A stretch of DNA of 64,000 nt from Fusibacter sp. A1 (GCF_004125825.1 NZ_QQWI01000006.1:186001-250000); one strand, 5' to 3'. Positions 18,732-28,133 are shown, numbered from the stretch's first letter. The notes: generated from the letters alone by a model not told the origin. Made by a program: numbers and translations.

Positions 18732-19118
18732 TTACTGCCCAAAGAGCATGCCAAGTACGATAGCGATCATACCCAGCGCTAAAATACCGAGTCTGAGATT
18801 CAACCACAGGTTTTGTCTCTTTTGCCAAGCACTAACCATTTCTTTGACATCTTGGTCCTTATAGATGGATCGATAGTTTTTTGGAAGCTTGATCGCCTTT
18901 TCTTTGGCAACGAGCTCGCTCGCCTTTTCGACATCACTTGGTGAAAGATAGATCTCGATGGTTTGCTTTGTCGAACCCGCATAAAGGTGATATACGCCGC
19001 CAAGCTCCTGGTACTTCTTCACACATGGTATACCGTGGTTATTCAGGAGTACTTCAAGTGTTGTAGCCACCTCGTCACCTTCTGCCTTAGCGAAGTAGAC
19101 CAAATTTGGATCTCCCAT
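18732..19118 (-). CDS. DUF2007-like signalling protein with C-terminal membrane anchor
   Basis: This 128-residue protein has an N-terminal small alpha/beta domain (VYFAKAEGDEVATTLEVLLNNHGIPCVKK...YLSPSDVEKASELV) with the pattern of DUF2007, a PII-like fold often called putative signal-transducing protein. It ends with one hydrophobic segment (LRLGILALGMIAIVLGMLFG). GGGAGGAAG precedes the ATG. Its ligand is unknown. Confidence 0.75.
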   Translation of the reverse strand: MGDPNLVYFAKAEGDEVATTLEVLLNNHGIPCVKKYQELGGVYHLYAGSTKQTIEIYLSPSDVEKASELVAKEKAIKLPKNYRSIYKDQDVKEMVSAWQKRQNLWLNLRLGILALGMIAIVLGMLFGQ

Positions 19119-19253
19119 TACTCTTCCTCCCTAAACTCACATCATGATTGTTGACTACCGAGTCCATCTATCTCCACTTTACTAAAATAAGTGAATAAAA
19201 TCCTTATTTTAAGAAAAATGTAATATAGCGCATCTAACCCTCTGGATAACCAA

Positions 19254-19294
19254 AACAGCCTGTTCACGTATTTTTTATACGTAAACAGGCTGTT
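19254..19294. terminator. Terminator after the YoaP-like gene
   Basis: AACAGCCTGTT.ACGTAT pairs with ATACGT.AACAGGCTGTT around a T-rich loop, in a stem of about 17 bp. Confidence 0.75.
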
Positions 19295-19307
19295 CAATTT
19301 TGTGAAG

Positions 19308-20066
19308 TCATCCTACTGACTGGACGATCAGCTTGTCGAATTTCTTTTCTGACAAGATTTCGTTTGTGATGAACTTTCCCTTATAAAAAAGTGCATAATT
19401 TGTCACAGCGGCAGGTACGGTCTGGGCCTCGTGGTGGCTTTCGACCAGTCTGAGTTCGGTCTTGATACCCGCTTGAAGGGCCCAGTCACTTAAGAGGTTC
19501 GCGTATTTACTGGCGAACGGACACTGATTTGAGTAGTAGAGTATGAGATGCTTCTCTTCCAGCCTTCCTGGTTTTGCATGTGCTATGAAAGCAGGGCTCA
19601 AAGCTGTCTTGTCAAACTTTAGGGCGTACAGTTCAAAATAAGGTGCTGCTTGATCAACCACTTCAAATCCCTTATGTCTTAAATAGTCAGGGTCCGACAA
19701 AAAAGTCTTTTTCTTAGCTGACGAGACGACCACAAGACCTTCTTTTCCCTTTTGTCTGGCATCTTCAATACATGAATCTAAGAGCTCATTCGCATGCCCA
19801 GCGCCCTTGTATTTTCCAGAAACCCATAGACAGTTGATTACCATATAATTTGGAGCGTCTATCGGGTGCCATGCGTTTTCTGCAGGCATATACTCGATAA
19901 ACACCTTTCCCCTCACATCAAGCTTTGTGAAGACAAGTCCCTGGTCAAACTGGTCCATCATCCATGCCTTTTTTGCCTCAATGCAAGTTTCACCCTTTTT
20001 CTCTGCGATTGAACAGCAGATATGTTCGTTTGCTATATTCTCCTTATTGACTGTGATCAGTTTCAT
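19308..20066 (-). CDS. YoaP-like GNAT acetyltransferase with thioredoxin-like tail
   Basis: This 252-residue protein has a GNAT domain in residues 1-155 (NCLWVSGKYKGAGHANELLDSCIEDARQKGKEGLVVV holds the acetyl-CoA loop). A C-terminal domain follows with ILYYSNQCPFASKY and AVTNYALFYKGKFITNEILS, as in the YoaP family. That domain has a thioredoxin-like look, but only one Cys at the active-site position. The substrate is unknown. GGGGG precedes the ATG, and the gene stands alone. Confidence 0.82.
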   Translation of the reverse strand: MKLITVNKENIANEHICCSIAEKKGETCIEAKKAWMMDQFDQGLVFTKLDVRGKVFIEYMPAENAWHPIDAPNYMVINCLWVSGKYKGAGHANELLDSCIEDARQKGKEGLVVVSSAKKKTFLSDPDYLRHKGFEVVDQAAPYFELYALKFDKTALSPAFIAHAKPGRLEEKHLILYYSNQCPFASKYANLLSDWALQAGIKTELRLVESHHEAQTVPAAVTNYALFYKGKFITNEILSEKKFDKLIVQSVG

Positions 20067-20178
20067 GAGATTCCCCCTTTAGGGGTTGAGTATAGCACGG
20101 CATCTGCGTCAGTTTATGTCATATTTTCGTAGCTTCAACTAAAATCAGATTGAAAAGCTCAAAACATCCGTTTTGCAG

Positions 20179-21363
20179 TTACTTTCTATTGAACTCCTCC
20201 CACATCTGAGCAACAAGGGACCTATTCGCATCCAGTTCAATGGCTGTCAGTGCCATTGAGGAGATGGCTTGTCTTAGCCTAAAGAAGGACATTTCACCGA
20301 TAGCTATGGGTAGAAACTCCTGTTCATGGACTGCAGGTCCGTCGCCGACACCGATGTTCACATAGCAGGTCGGACAAACATAACTGACATTTCCAATATC
20401 TGAAGAACCGGGGAACGCTTCCGGTTCAGTGCTGATGTATTCTATTCCAGAATGGATCATCTGCTGATGCATGACTTCTTTTAAAACGTCATTGTTGATG
20501 AGGTCATCAAAATGATTTTCAAAATACCTATGCGTGAGCACCGCACCTGTCATCAGCTCTGCACCCTTGGCACAGTTGATCACACGCTCTGTCGCTATTT
20601 TTAAATCGCTTCGTTTAAAAGCGCGTACATAAAACCTACAGGCTGCTGAATCTGGAACGATATTAGGTGCTTGACCACCTTCGGTGATGATACCATGGAC
20701 TCTTACATCCGACTTCAAATGCTGCCTTAAGGCATTAATTCCTGCAAATGTAAGGTTCACCGCATCTAGTGCATTGATACCGTCATGAGGATTCGACGCG
20801 GCGTGGCTCGCCTTTCCTTTAAAGCTGAACTCGATAGCGTCCATCGCAAGGCCCCTCGTTTCGATACAGGTCTCGTTTTCAAGGTGCATTTGAAGTACAG
20901 CATCGATCCCTTCAAACGCCCCCCTGTCTATCATGTCCACTTTTCTACCGACCGTTTCTTCTGACGGTGTGCCAAGTACGACCACAGTTCCTTTAAAATC
21001 TTCCTGCAGCTCCTTTAGCACAACAGCTGTTCCGATAGTCGATGCGGCGATCCAGTTATGGCCGCATGCATGTGCCGGTCTTTTATCTTCGTAATATCCC
21101 GGCAGAGCATCATACTCGGCAAGCAAGGCGATTGTCGGTCCGTCACCATTTGAGTACACTGCTTTAAATGCAGTGGGTAAGCCGCAGTAGCTTTCCTCCA
21201 CCTCAAAACCATTCTTTTTCAGATAATCGGCTAGATATCTGGCGCTTTCAAATTCCTGATCACTTAACTCAGGATGATTGAATAGATGAATGGATAGTTC
21301 TTCAAAAGAACCGATATGCTCAACTGTGATGTTTTCAACTCTGTTTCGAATGGTCTGATTCAT
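20179..21363 (-). CDS. M20 family amidohydrolase/peptidase
   Basis: This 394-residue cytoplasmic metal-dependent hydrolase has the M20D order. ALLAEYDALPGY and HACGHNWIAASTIG carry first metal ligands. GTPSEE has the catalytic glutamates, and QMHLEN follows. A lid/dimerisation domain runs from about residue 175 to 290 (FSFKGKASHAASNPHDGINALDAV). PGSSDIGNVSYVCPTCYVNIG precedes the last His ligand (AVHEQEF). Relatives cleave N-acyl amino acids, aminobenzoyl-glutamate or dipeptides. It lies 19 bp after the YfcC transporter gene, so the transporter probably imports its substrate. Confidence 0.9.
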   Translation of the reverse strand: MNQTIRNRVENITVEHIGSFEELSIHLFNHPELSDQEFESARYLADYLKKNGFEVEESYCGLPTAFKAVYSNGDGPTIALLAEYDALPGYYEDKRPAHACGHNWIAASTIGTAVVLKELQEDFKGTVVVLGTPSEETVGRKVDMIDRGAFEGIDAVLQMHLENETCIETRGLAMDAIEFSFKGKASHAASNPHDGINALDAVNLTFAGINALRQHLKSDVRVHGIITEGGQAPNIVPDSAACRFYVRAFKRSDLKIATERVINCAKGAELMTGAVLTHRYFENHFDDLINNDVLKEVMHQQMIHSGIEYISTEPEAFPGSSDIGNVSYVCPTCYVNIGVGDGPAVHEQEFLPIAIGEMSFFRLRQAISSMALTAIELDANRSLVAQMWEEFNRK

Positions 21364-21382
21364 GGCGATTTGCCTCCTACTC

Positions 21383-22840
21383 TTAGATTGGACCGTAATT
21401 GATCATTACAGCGACACTCATGAAGATGACTTGAATCACCAACATGATGACAAATAGCGGTCCCATAAATTTATACCACTTATTTAGCGGAATACCCATC
21501 AGGCCGCACTCAACCGATACGATGGTAGGCCAGAAAAGGTTGGAAAATCCATCGCCGAACTGGAAGGCAAGTACTGCTGTCTGACGTGTCAAGCCGACAA
21601 TATCTGCCACTGGAGCCATGATAGGCATCGATGTAGCTGCCTGACCGCTGCCTGATGGGATAATGAAGTTGATCAGGTTTTGAAGAAACAGCATTCCGAG
21701 TGCCGATACGTATGCACTGGATTCTACAAGTAATCCCGCAAGGCTATTTACCATTGTATCAATAATCATACCATCTGACATCACTAGAAGTACAGAACGC
21801 GACAGGCCGACCGCCAGTGCGCCAAATGCGATGCTCGCCGCTGCCTCTACAAAAATCTCAGAAATCTCATTAAGTCCCTTTTTATTGATAAATCCGATAA
21901 CGATCATCAGGACTAAAAACAGCCCTGCAAGCTCATCGATATACCAACCAAGTTTTAAGGTTCCGACTACGATTAATAGGATGGATAAGCCAAATGCAAG
22001 CATGCTGATTTTATGTCTGTTTTCAAATTTTAAAGCCTTTAATTCATGAATGCTTAAATTATCTGTGAGGCTGAACTTCACATCCTTGACAATCGACAGC
22101 TCTGGATTCTTCTTGATTTTTCTGGCGTAGTTCATGGTGTAGGCGATGACTGCCGCTTGAAAAGCAATAAAAGCAAGCACTCTAAATCCAATTCCCGAGA
22201 ACATCGGAACACCTGCTACTCCTTGAGCAACACCGATTGTGAACGGATTTGTGAAGGCGGCTGCAAACCCCGTGCCTATACCTACTATAACAATCGCCCC
22301 ACCAACAATCGCATCATAACCAAGTGCTATGGCAATTCCTAAAAATGCAGGTATAAGTCCATAAATCTCTTCAAATAATCCGGCAGTCGCCCCTAAAATC
22401 CCGAAGAATATCATGAATACGGGAATAAGCAGTTCTACCTTATCTCCAATTTTTCTAAGTAGTGCTCCCACAGCAGCGTCTAATGAACCGCTCTTCAGTA
22501 GCATAAATACCATCGCATAAGCGAAGATGATGAAAAAGATGATATCCGCAGAATCTACCATTCCCTTTTGAATGTAGATAAACATGTCGAACAGGCCGAT
22601 TGGATTGGATTCAACACTATGATAAGATCCCTGAACCACTATTTCCCTATCGGTCACCGGATCCAGCACCCTATCGAACTCACCTGCCGGAACCAGATGA
22701 GTGAGAATTACTGCAAATAGGATGATCATTCCCAAAATCACAAACGTATGCGGCACTTCCAGTTTAAAGCGTTTTTTTGCCTTACCCCCTTTTTCAGTTT
22801 CGTCTGTCTGTTCAATAACCTGTGTTTTTTTCAAACTCAT
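21383..22840 (-). CDS. YfcC-family membrane transporter
   Basis: The second ATG (22840) is chosen because GGGGAGG is only 1 nt from the first one. The product is 485 residues. A charged cytoplasmic start is followed by VPHTFVILGMIILFAVILTHLVPAGEFDR, the family signature, and about twelve membrane segments. A late motif FIIPSGSGQAATSMPIMAPVAD is typical of YfcC/DcuC-like carriers. They are thought to move amino acids, peptides or dicarboxylates. First gene of a sigma-54-dependent operon with the M20 hydrolase. Confidence 0.88.
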   Translation of the reverse strand: MSLKKTQVIEQTDETEKGGKAKKRFKLEVPHTFVILGMIILFAVILTHLVPAGEFDRVLDPVTDREIVVQGSYHSVESNPIGLFDMFIYIQKGMVDSADIIFFIIFAYAMVFMLLKSGSLDAAVGALLRKIGDKVELLIPVFMIFFGILGATAGLFEEIYGLIPAFLGIAIALGYDAIVGGAIVIVGIGTGFAAAFTNPFTIGVAQGVAGVPMFSGIGFRVLAFIAFQAAVIAYTMNYARKIKKNPELSIVKDVKFSLTDNLSIHELKALKFENRHKISMLAFGLSILLIVVGTLKLGWYIDELAGLFLVLMIVIGFINKKGLNEISEIFVEAAASIAFGALAVGLSRSVLLVMSDGMIIDTMVNSLAGLLVESSAYVSALGMLFLQNLINFIIPSGSGQAATSMPIMAPVADIVGLTRQTAVLAFQFGDGFSNLFWPTIVSVECGLMGIPLNKWYKFMGPLFVIMLVIQVIFMSVAVMINYGPI

Positions 22841-22884
22841 TTTCATACCTCCCCTAGATTTGAATGTGTTTCATCAGGAGATAC

Positions 22885-22900
22885 TGCAAGAAGCTTGCCA
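22885..22900 (-). promoter_or_regulatory. Sigma-54 (-24/-12) promoter for yfcC-M20
   Basis: On the minus strand TGGCAAGCTTCTTGCA matches TGGCACG-N4-TTGCA. The invariant GG and GC are separated by exactly 10 bp. The start site would fall near 22873, about 33 nt before the yfcC start codon. Confidence 0.8.
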
Positions 22901-22960
22901 AATGGATTTTTCATAATATTTCGCAGCTACCTACCTGAAAAGCCCTTTTGCACTATCTGA

Positions 22961-23011
22961 TAAGTCATCTGCGACTTAAATGATTCAAAATTGACTTATG
23001 CGAGTGACTTA
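22961..23011. promoter_or_regulatory. Candidate enhancer (UAS) cluster between two sigma-54 promoters
   Basis: Four copies of TAAGTC(A) lie in 51 bp. Two are in an inverted repeat (TAAGTC-N6-GACTTA, 22961-22978) and two are TGACTTA direct copies at 22992 and 23005. The cluster is 50-110 bp upstream of both promoters, a workable distance for an enhancer-binding protein. Confidence 0.5.
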
Positions 23012-23059
23012 AAACTTATCTTGCATCCATTTTACCTTCGCAAGTACCCGTCCGTAACT

Positions 23060-23075
23060 TGGTATACTTCTTGCA
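23060..23075 (+). promoter_or_regulatory. Probable second sigma-54 promoter, for EamA (and pepT)
   Basis: TGGTATACTTCTTGCA has GG and GC 10 bp apart and a perfect TTGCA half. The -24 half is weaker (TGGTA instead of TGGCA). It lies 43 bp before the EamA start. Confidence 0.6.
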
Positions 23076-23117
23076 GTATAGAAAGTAAAACTCAACCCAC
23101 CATAAGGAGTAAGGCAA

Positions 23118-24014
23118 ATGAATCAATTTATAAAAGGATACGCATATATAGTTTTGGCCGGTTTATTCTGGAGTTCTACAGGTCTATTCGCTTCTTTGCT
23201 GTTGAAAACTGGGGTTTCATCTTTTGAAATCGCTTTTTACAGGTTAGCGATCGGATCCCTATTCATGGGAATCTATATCCTTATTTTTAATCCCGAGGCA
23301 TTCAAGATTACCTGGAAAGGACTTATTTTAACAGCTGGAATCGGAATTATCTGTCATGGCGGATTCAATATGGCTTTTTTTACTGCTGTAGATATGACTG
23401 GAGTGATCATAGCTACTATTTTGCTATATCTGGCTCCACTAATGCTGCTTGGCCTCTCAGTACGCTTTTTCAACGAAACGCTGACCAGTCAAAAGATAGG
23501 CGCAGTTGTCCTGGCGGTCTTAGGCAGTATTCTGGCAATTACAGGAGGAATAGTCACTGGATTGTCTGTCCCCATTATCGGTCTACTGATGGGTGCGCTT
23601 GCAGCCCTTGCTTACGCGCTGATCAGCGTCTTCAGCAAGGCTGTACTGAGTCACTTCAAAGTGGAGACGGTGCTCTTTTACAGCTTCATCTTTGGTTCGC
23701 TCACCGTGCTTCCCTTTCTATCGCTCGGTCACCTTTCGCTGCCGCTCATGAATGCAAAAGGCCTGATGCTTGTTTTCAGTATCGGACTCTTATCTGCATG
23801 CATACCCTATCTCTTTTACGTGCACGGCATCGCGACGGGGCTTGACCTTTCTAAGGTCGGGATCTTGAGCATGGTGGAGCTGATATTTTCAATCGGATGG
23901 TCCTTGCTTTTTTTAGGCGAGCTTTTGAACCCTATAAAGGCCTTTGGCATTGCCCTAATCTGCCTGAGCATCTATCTGGTCAACAAGCCCCAAATAAACG
24001 TCCTTGCCACTTGA
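23118..24014 (+). CDS. EamA-family (drug/metabolite) transporter
   Basis: This 298-residue membrane protein has ten hydrophobic segments in two similar halves, each an EamA unit. First-half features include YIVLAGLFWSSTGLFASLLLKTGVSSFEIAFYRLAIGSL. The second half begins at IIGLLMGALAALAYALISVFSK and ends with the motif SMVELIFSIGWSLLFLGE. Relatives export amino acids or other metabolites. It precedes pepT by 55 bp and may dispose of amino acids released by peptidases. AAGGAG precedes the ATG. Confidence 0.9.
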   Translation: MNQFIKGYAYIVLAGLFWSSTGLFASLLLKTGVSSFEIAFYRLAIGSLFMGIYILIFNPEAFKITWKGLILTAGIGIICHGGFNMAFFTAVDMTGVIIATILLYLAPLMLLGLSVRFFNETLTSQKIGAVVLAVLGSILAITGGIVTGLSVPIIGLLMGALAALAYALISVFSKAVLSHFKVETVLFYSFIFGSLTVLPFLSLGHLSLPLMNAKGLMLVFSIGLLSACIPYLFYVHGIATGLDLSKVGILSMVELIFSIGWSLLFLGELLNPIKAFGIALICLSIYLVNKPQINVLAT

Positions 24015-24069
24015 ATGTGTCACATGTAAAGCCTATAATAAATCTAGACAAAGATTGTGAGGTTACTCT

Positions 24070-25299
24070 ATGGAATCAGTACTCGAAAGGTTTCTCAGAT
24101 ACGTAAAATACGATACAAGATCGCTTGAATATCAGAATCAGATTCCGAGCACTACAGGACAGCTTGTTTTAGCGAAGCTTCTTGTCGACGAGCTTAAGTC
24201 GCTTGGAGTCGAAAATGCCACCATTGATACGCTGGGGTTTGTTATAGGTACCTACCCTTCAAACTGTCATGTTCCAGTTCCTTCAGTGGCTTTTTTCTCT
24301 CATCTGGATACGTCACCTGAGTTCAACGGTACAAACGTATCTCCTCAGCTTGTCAAAAGTTATGACGGTGGAGATATCATACTCAATGAAGGCTGGGATA
24401 TCACGCTTTCACCTAAAATGTTTCCCGAACTTCTTGACTATATAGGTCAGGATATCGTCACCACAGACGGCACATCCTTACTCGGCGCAGACGCTAAGGC
24501 AGGAATCGCTGAAATAATGACACTGATCGCAATACTGAGGAAAAGTCCTGAAATAAAGCACGGCGATATACACATCGTATTCACACCTGATGAAGAGCTT
24601 GCAATCAGCGGGATTTATCATTTTTCAAACAGTGACTTCTCAACTGATTTTGCCTACATCATCGATGGAAACGGAATTGGAGAGTTAAGCTTTGAGAACT
24701 TCAACGCCTCTGTGGCGAAGGTCTCCTTCACAGGAAAATCCATTCATCCTGGTCAGGCAAACAAAAAAATGATCAACGCCATCCATGTGATGAACGACTT
24801 TATCAATTTGCTGCCTTCTCACGAAAGACCGGAGCATACGCATGACTATGAGGGGTTTTATTTTCTTGAATCCGTAAAAGCGGATGTGGAAGAAGCTGTC
24901 TTATCGCTTGATATCAGGGATTTCAGACAAGACGGACTTGAAGATAAGAAAAAATACCTATACGGAATTGCAGGTCTTTTGAATAAGAAATATCAGTTCA
25001 ATGTGGTGGAAGTACAAGTTCAGGATAGTTATAAGAACATCGGTGAATCCATCGGCATACAGCACGAATCGGTTCAACTTGCCATGAAAGCAATGAAAAA
25101 TATAGGGTTAAAACCTAAAGTCGTTCCTCACCGGGGCGGACATGACGGAACCGCTCTTTACGAAAAGGGAATTATAGCACCAAACTTATTTGTCGGAGTC
25201 CATAACGAGCATGGAAAATACGAGTTCATCCCTGTGCAGTCCATGGAAAAATCAGTTTCGACACTTCTTGAAATCACAAGTCTACTGGCAAAAAAATGA
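24070..25299 (+). CDS. pepT: Peptidase T (tripeptide aminopeptidase)
   Basis: This 409-residue cytoplasmic M20B enzyme removes the N-terminal residue of tripeptides. All two-zinc-site elements are present: His78 and Asp80 in FFSHLDTSPEFNG, bridging Asp141 in LLGADAKAG, Glu175/Glu176 in FTPDEE, the Asp in YIIDGNGIGELSFENFN, and the C-terminal His in NEHGKYEFIP. The usual GGTDG motif reads GGHDG. GAGG precedes the ATG. It follows the EamA gene and may share its transcript. Confidence 0.95.
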   Translation: MESVLERFLRYVKYDTRSLEYQNQIPSTTGQLVLAKLLVDELKSLGVENATIDTLGFVIGTYPSNCHVPVPSVAFFSHLDTSPEFNGTNVSPQLVKSYDGGDIILNEGWDITLSPKMFPELLDYIGQDIVTTDGTSLLGADAKAGIAEIMTLIAILRKSPEIKHGDIHIVFTPDEELAISGIYHFSNSDFSTDFAYIIDGNGIGELSFENFNASVAKVSFTGKSIHPGQANKKMINAIHVMNDFINLLPSHERPEHTHDYEGFYFLESVKADVEEAVLSLDIRDFRQDGLEDKKKYLYGIAGLLNKKYQFNVVEVQVQDSYKNIGESIGIQHESVQLAMKAMKNIGLKPKVVPHRGGHDGTALYEKGIIAPNLFVGVHNEHGKYEFIPVQSMEKSVSTLLEITSLLAKK

Positions 25300-25318
25300 G
25301 AGACCCAACCGGTCTCTC
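25298..25318. terminator. Bidirectional terminator between pepT and the activator gene
   Basis: GAGAGACC / GGTCTCTC, an 8-bp stem, has a T-rich tail and an A-run on the left. It overlaps the pepT stop codon. Confidence 0.75.
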
Positions 25319-25324
25319 TTTCTT

Positions 25325-26290
25325 TTATGGCTTCTCTTTATACTTCTTATACAGTCGTGTCGCCCTACTTTGAGATATCCCCAAGGTATCAGCTACCTTG
25401 TAGGAGCTACCCAATCGATTGAAGGCTTTGAGGATAAGCTGCTTCTCCTGCTTTTCGAGGTATTCGTCCAATTTTGGAAAACCGGTCTCCTCAAAATCCA
25501 AGGTCGCTATCGTAGGTTCACTCATATGAAGAGGAAAGTCACTGATGGTGATGCATTCCTCTCGAGAGAGAATCACAACACGCTCGATCACATTTTCAAG
25601 CTCCCTAATGTTTCCAGGCCAATCATAGTCAAGCAGTAGATGAACCGCCTCATCCGAAATATGCTTCATCAGCCCGTACTTTATTGAAAACCTTTCAATA
25701 AAAAAGTCGATAAGCGCCTTAAGGTCTTGCCTACGCTCCCTTAAGGGTGGCATGATACACTCTACCACATGCAATCTATAGTACAGATCTTCTCTAAATG
25801 ATTTCTCGCTTATCCTTGTTTTCAAATCAACGTTCGTCGCTGCGATGATTTGGACATCCACATCACATTTTTTAAGCCCGCCAACAGGGATGAACGTGTG
25901 ATTTTGCAGAAGCTCTAAAAACTTACCTTGAAGTTCCAAAGGAACATCACCGATCTCGTCTAAAAAGAGAGTTCCCCCATCGGCACTCTCCACAAGTCCC
26001 TTTTTCCCTGTTTTATTCGCACCGGTAAATGCTCCAGGCAAGTATCCGAAAAGTTCCGATTCCAGCAGATTGGACGGTATGGCGGAGCAGTTGACCGTGA
26101 CAAAAGGTCGCTCGCGTCTTAAGCCGTTGTCATGAATGAATTTCGCTATTTTTGACTTACCTGTGCCTGATTCACCTGTAATCAGGACAGTACAGGAGGT
26201 AGCTGCCGCTCTTTTGGCTTTGTAATGTAATTCTTTTGTCACGCTATCAGTGAACATATAATAGTCTGAATTCACCTGACTTGCTGTCAT
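25325..26290 (-). CDS. Sigma-54-dependent enhancer-binding activator (AAA+ and Fis HTH)
   Basis: ATG 26290 is chosen because GGAGGAG lies 9 nt upstream. This gives 321 residues. An AAA+ domain holds Walker A GESGTGKS (39-46), the sigma-54 contact loop GAFTGA (86-91), Walker B GGTLFLDE (105-112) and a sensor region RLHVVECIMPPLRERRQDL. A C-terminal Fis-type helix-turn-helix ends the protein (YKVADTLGISQSRATRLYKKY). There is no receiver, PAS or GAF domain, only about 20 residues before the AAA+ core, so activity must be set by expression, a partner protein or an unseen signal. It probably activates the two sigma-54 promoters at 22885 and 23060. Confidence 0.92.
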   Translation of the reverse strand: MTASQVNSDYYMFTDSVTKELHYKAKRAAATSCTVLITGESGTGKSKIAKFIHDNGLRRERPFVTVNCSAIPSNLLESELFGYLPGAFTGANKTGKKGLVESADGGTLFLDEIGDVPLELQGKFLELLQNHTFIPVGGLKKCDVDVQIIAATNVDLKTRISEKSFREDLYYRLHVVECIMPPLRERRQDLKALIDFFIERFSIKYGLMKHISDEAVHLLLDYDWPGNIRELENVIERVVILSREECITISDFPLHMSEPTIATLDFEETGFPKLDEYLEKQEKQLILKAFNRLGSSYKVADTLGISQSRATRLYKKYKEKP

Positions 26291-26423
26291 TCCTATCCAC
26301 TCCTCCCCAAATACTTGTTTTACCATTATATTATACAAGATTTATGCCAACTTTTCATAGTAGGCAAAATTTATTCCTGTTAGTTAAAACCCATCCGTAA
26401 TAGCGTGCTGCGACACACAAAAA

Positions 26424-26447
26424 AGAAGCCATGAAATCGTGACTTCT
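26424..26447 (-). terminator. Terminator of the large membrane-protein gene
   Basis: AGAAGTCA pairs with TGGCTTCT with one wobble on the minus strand, followed by TTTTTT. Confidence 0.65.
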
Positions 26448-26457
26448 AAAGTGAACT

Positions 26458-27942
26458 CTAGCTTTGTGTATCAATATCGGTATCTTCAACTACAATGTTT
26501 ACCTTCTTCAACATGTCCTTTATGTCCTTATTGATAAAATGAGTAATGATTAGCTTATCCACTTCGGCAGCAGTCCTAAAGTCTTCTAAAAACAAGTACA
26601 CAAGCTTTCCCTTTAGGTTGATCCGATAAAGTGTCTTTATCAAACCGTTCGTTTTATCTTCTTCAGTTCCTTTCGCTTTTACATTAAGTGCGGATTTAAC
26701 CCTCTCTTCAAAGGAATGATACTTATGTTCGATCTGCTCCTCTGGCTGAATCTTTTCTTCCATTACGGCCTTTTGATCTGATTCCTGATGTTCTAGCTGT
26801 TGTTCCAGCAACACCTGATTCTGAGTGTTTTTTCGATAATCATCAAGGCTGATGCTCATATAGTCTTTTAGATAAGAAATGTCTACCGTTTCTTTGCTTT
26901 CAGTATCATAGTCAAACAGTACGATCTTATCCTTTTTTCTAGTGATTGTATAATCAGTCACGGGTCTGCCCAGTATCTTGACCAGTCGTTCTAGGTCGTA
27001 GTTCAACAACTCTTCTGTCAGTTGAATCGAGATGCTTGCCACCTCGGTATCCGTAGCGGCAACGAACTTTTTGATATACTTATCATCATTTATGAACTTT
27101 TCTATCTTTTCATCGTTGATACTGATGGTTGCCTTGCAGCATCTTGCCGTTCCTTCGTTGATTTCATAAATTCCTGAATATCTGCTCAGACAGTCCAAAT
27201 AGTGTTTGATCAGCTTTAAATCGTCTTTTGTTTCTTTTTTTAGGTAGACAAATTTAGGCGTGGTGATGCCTGTATAGTTGAAAAGATATTTGAATTCAAA
27301 TGTTTTAAGGCGCGGCTTTTTGATTTGATCTTCAATCAGTTTGCTTCCTGGTGGTATTTCTTTTAAAACTCTCTCCAAATCTACAGAAACTAACTTTTTA
27401 TCTCCAATGAACTGCTTCTTTTCATCGAACATCTTGATGGCTGCGTTATTTCCCTTAGAGAGGCTTCTGATCACTGGTTCTTTGCTGTAATCAAATACCC
27501 AATCCACCCTGCTAAGTTTTGCATAGCGTCCATTCACGCTTAAGTCGTGCACACCCAATAATAAGCCTACTATCAGCACACTGATAGGGCCTGTTACCTT
27601 AAAGTAAGATGCGACTACCGTATTGGTTAAAAACAGGAGTCCCAATATTAAAATACTGACGCCATAAAAGACAAGCATCACATTCCTAAAAACCTTCTTT
27701 TTCATTTTTAAGTTCGTGACAAGTCGTTGTCCTTCTTTAACTGCCATTTCACTATTATAGTAATAGATTACGAGCATCGCACTCATCGAAATCACTGAAG
27801 CGAAAATCAATGCGATGAAGGAACCTTTGATCGGACTATACATGTCGACCGCTGTCAGATAAACGCTCAGCTGCGCCGCAAATATGCATACGTAACTATT
27901 CAGATTTCCTACACCGATGGTGTAAATAAGTTCTGTATTCAT
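26458..27942 (-). CDS. Hypothetical membrane protein, 494 residues
   Basis: Four hydrophobic segments lie in the first 135 residues. A long soluble part follows with an acidic Gln/Glu-rich stretch (about 380-415; LLEQQLEHQESDQKAVMEEKIQPEEQIEH) that may be a coiled coil or linker. The soluble part begins with a segment that could contact other proteins (SKEPVIRSLSKGNNAAIKMFDEKKQFIG). I recognise no enzyme motif. GAGGTG precedes the ATG, and the gene has its own terminator. Confidence 0.65.
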   Translation of the reverse strand: MNTELIYTIGVGNLNSYVCIFAAQLSVYLTAVDMYSPIKGSFIALIFASVISMSAMLVIYYYNSEMAVKEGQRLVTNLKMKKKVFRNVMLVFYGVSILILGLLFLTNTVVASYFKVTGPISVLIVGLLLGVHDLSVNGRYAKLSRVDWVFDYSKEPVIRSLSKGNNAAIKMFDEKKQFIGDKKLVSVDLERVLKEIPPGSKLIEDQIKKPRLKTFEFKYLFNYTGITTPKFVYLKKETKDDLKLIKHYLDCLSRYSGIYEINEGTARCCKATISINDEKIEKFINDDKYIKKFVAATDTEVASISIQLTEELLNYDLERLVKILGRPVTDYTITRKKDKIVLFDYDTESKETVDISYLKDYMSISLDDYRKNTQNQVLLEQQLEHQESDQKAVMEEKIQPEEQIEHKYHSFEERVKSALNVKAKGTEEDKTNGLIKTLYRINLKGKLVYLFLEDFRTAAEVDKLIITHFINKDIKDMLKKVNIVVEDTDIDTQS

Positions 27943-28133
27943 CTATTCACCTCACCTTTTAGTCTGTTACTTGAATACCCCGAATGCGTTTTGGTATTCA
28001 CAATTTTAGACTTGAGTCAAATAGAAATCGGACTGTCATCGTGAAGGACTATTCGCATTATCTTTTCTATGCTAGTATGATAACAATGATAATCTGCTGA
28101 CGTGATTCAATCATAAGAAAGGTTTGGTGACAA

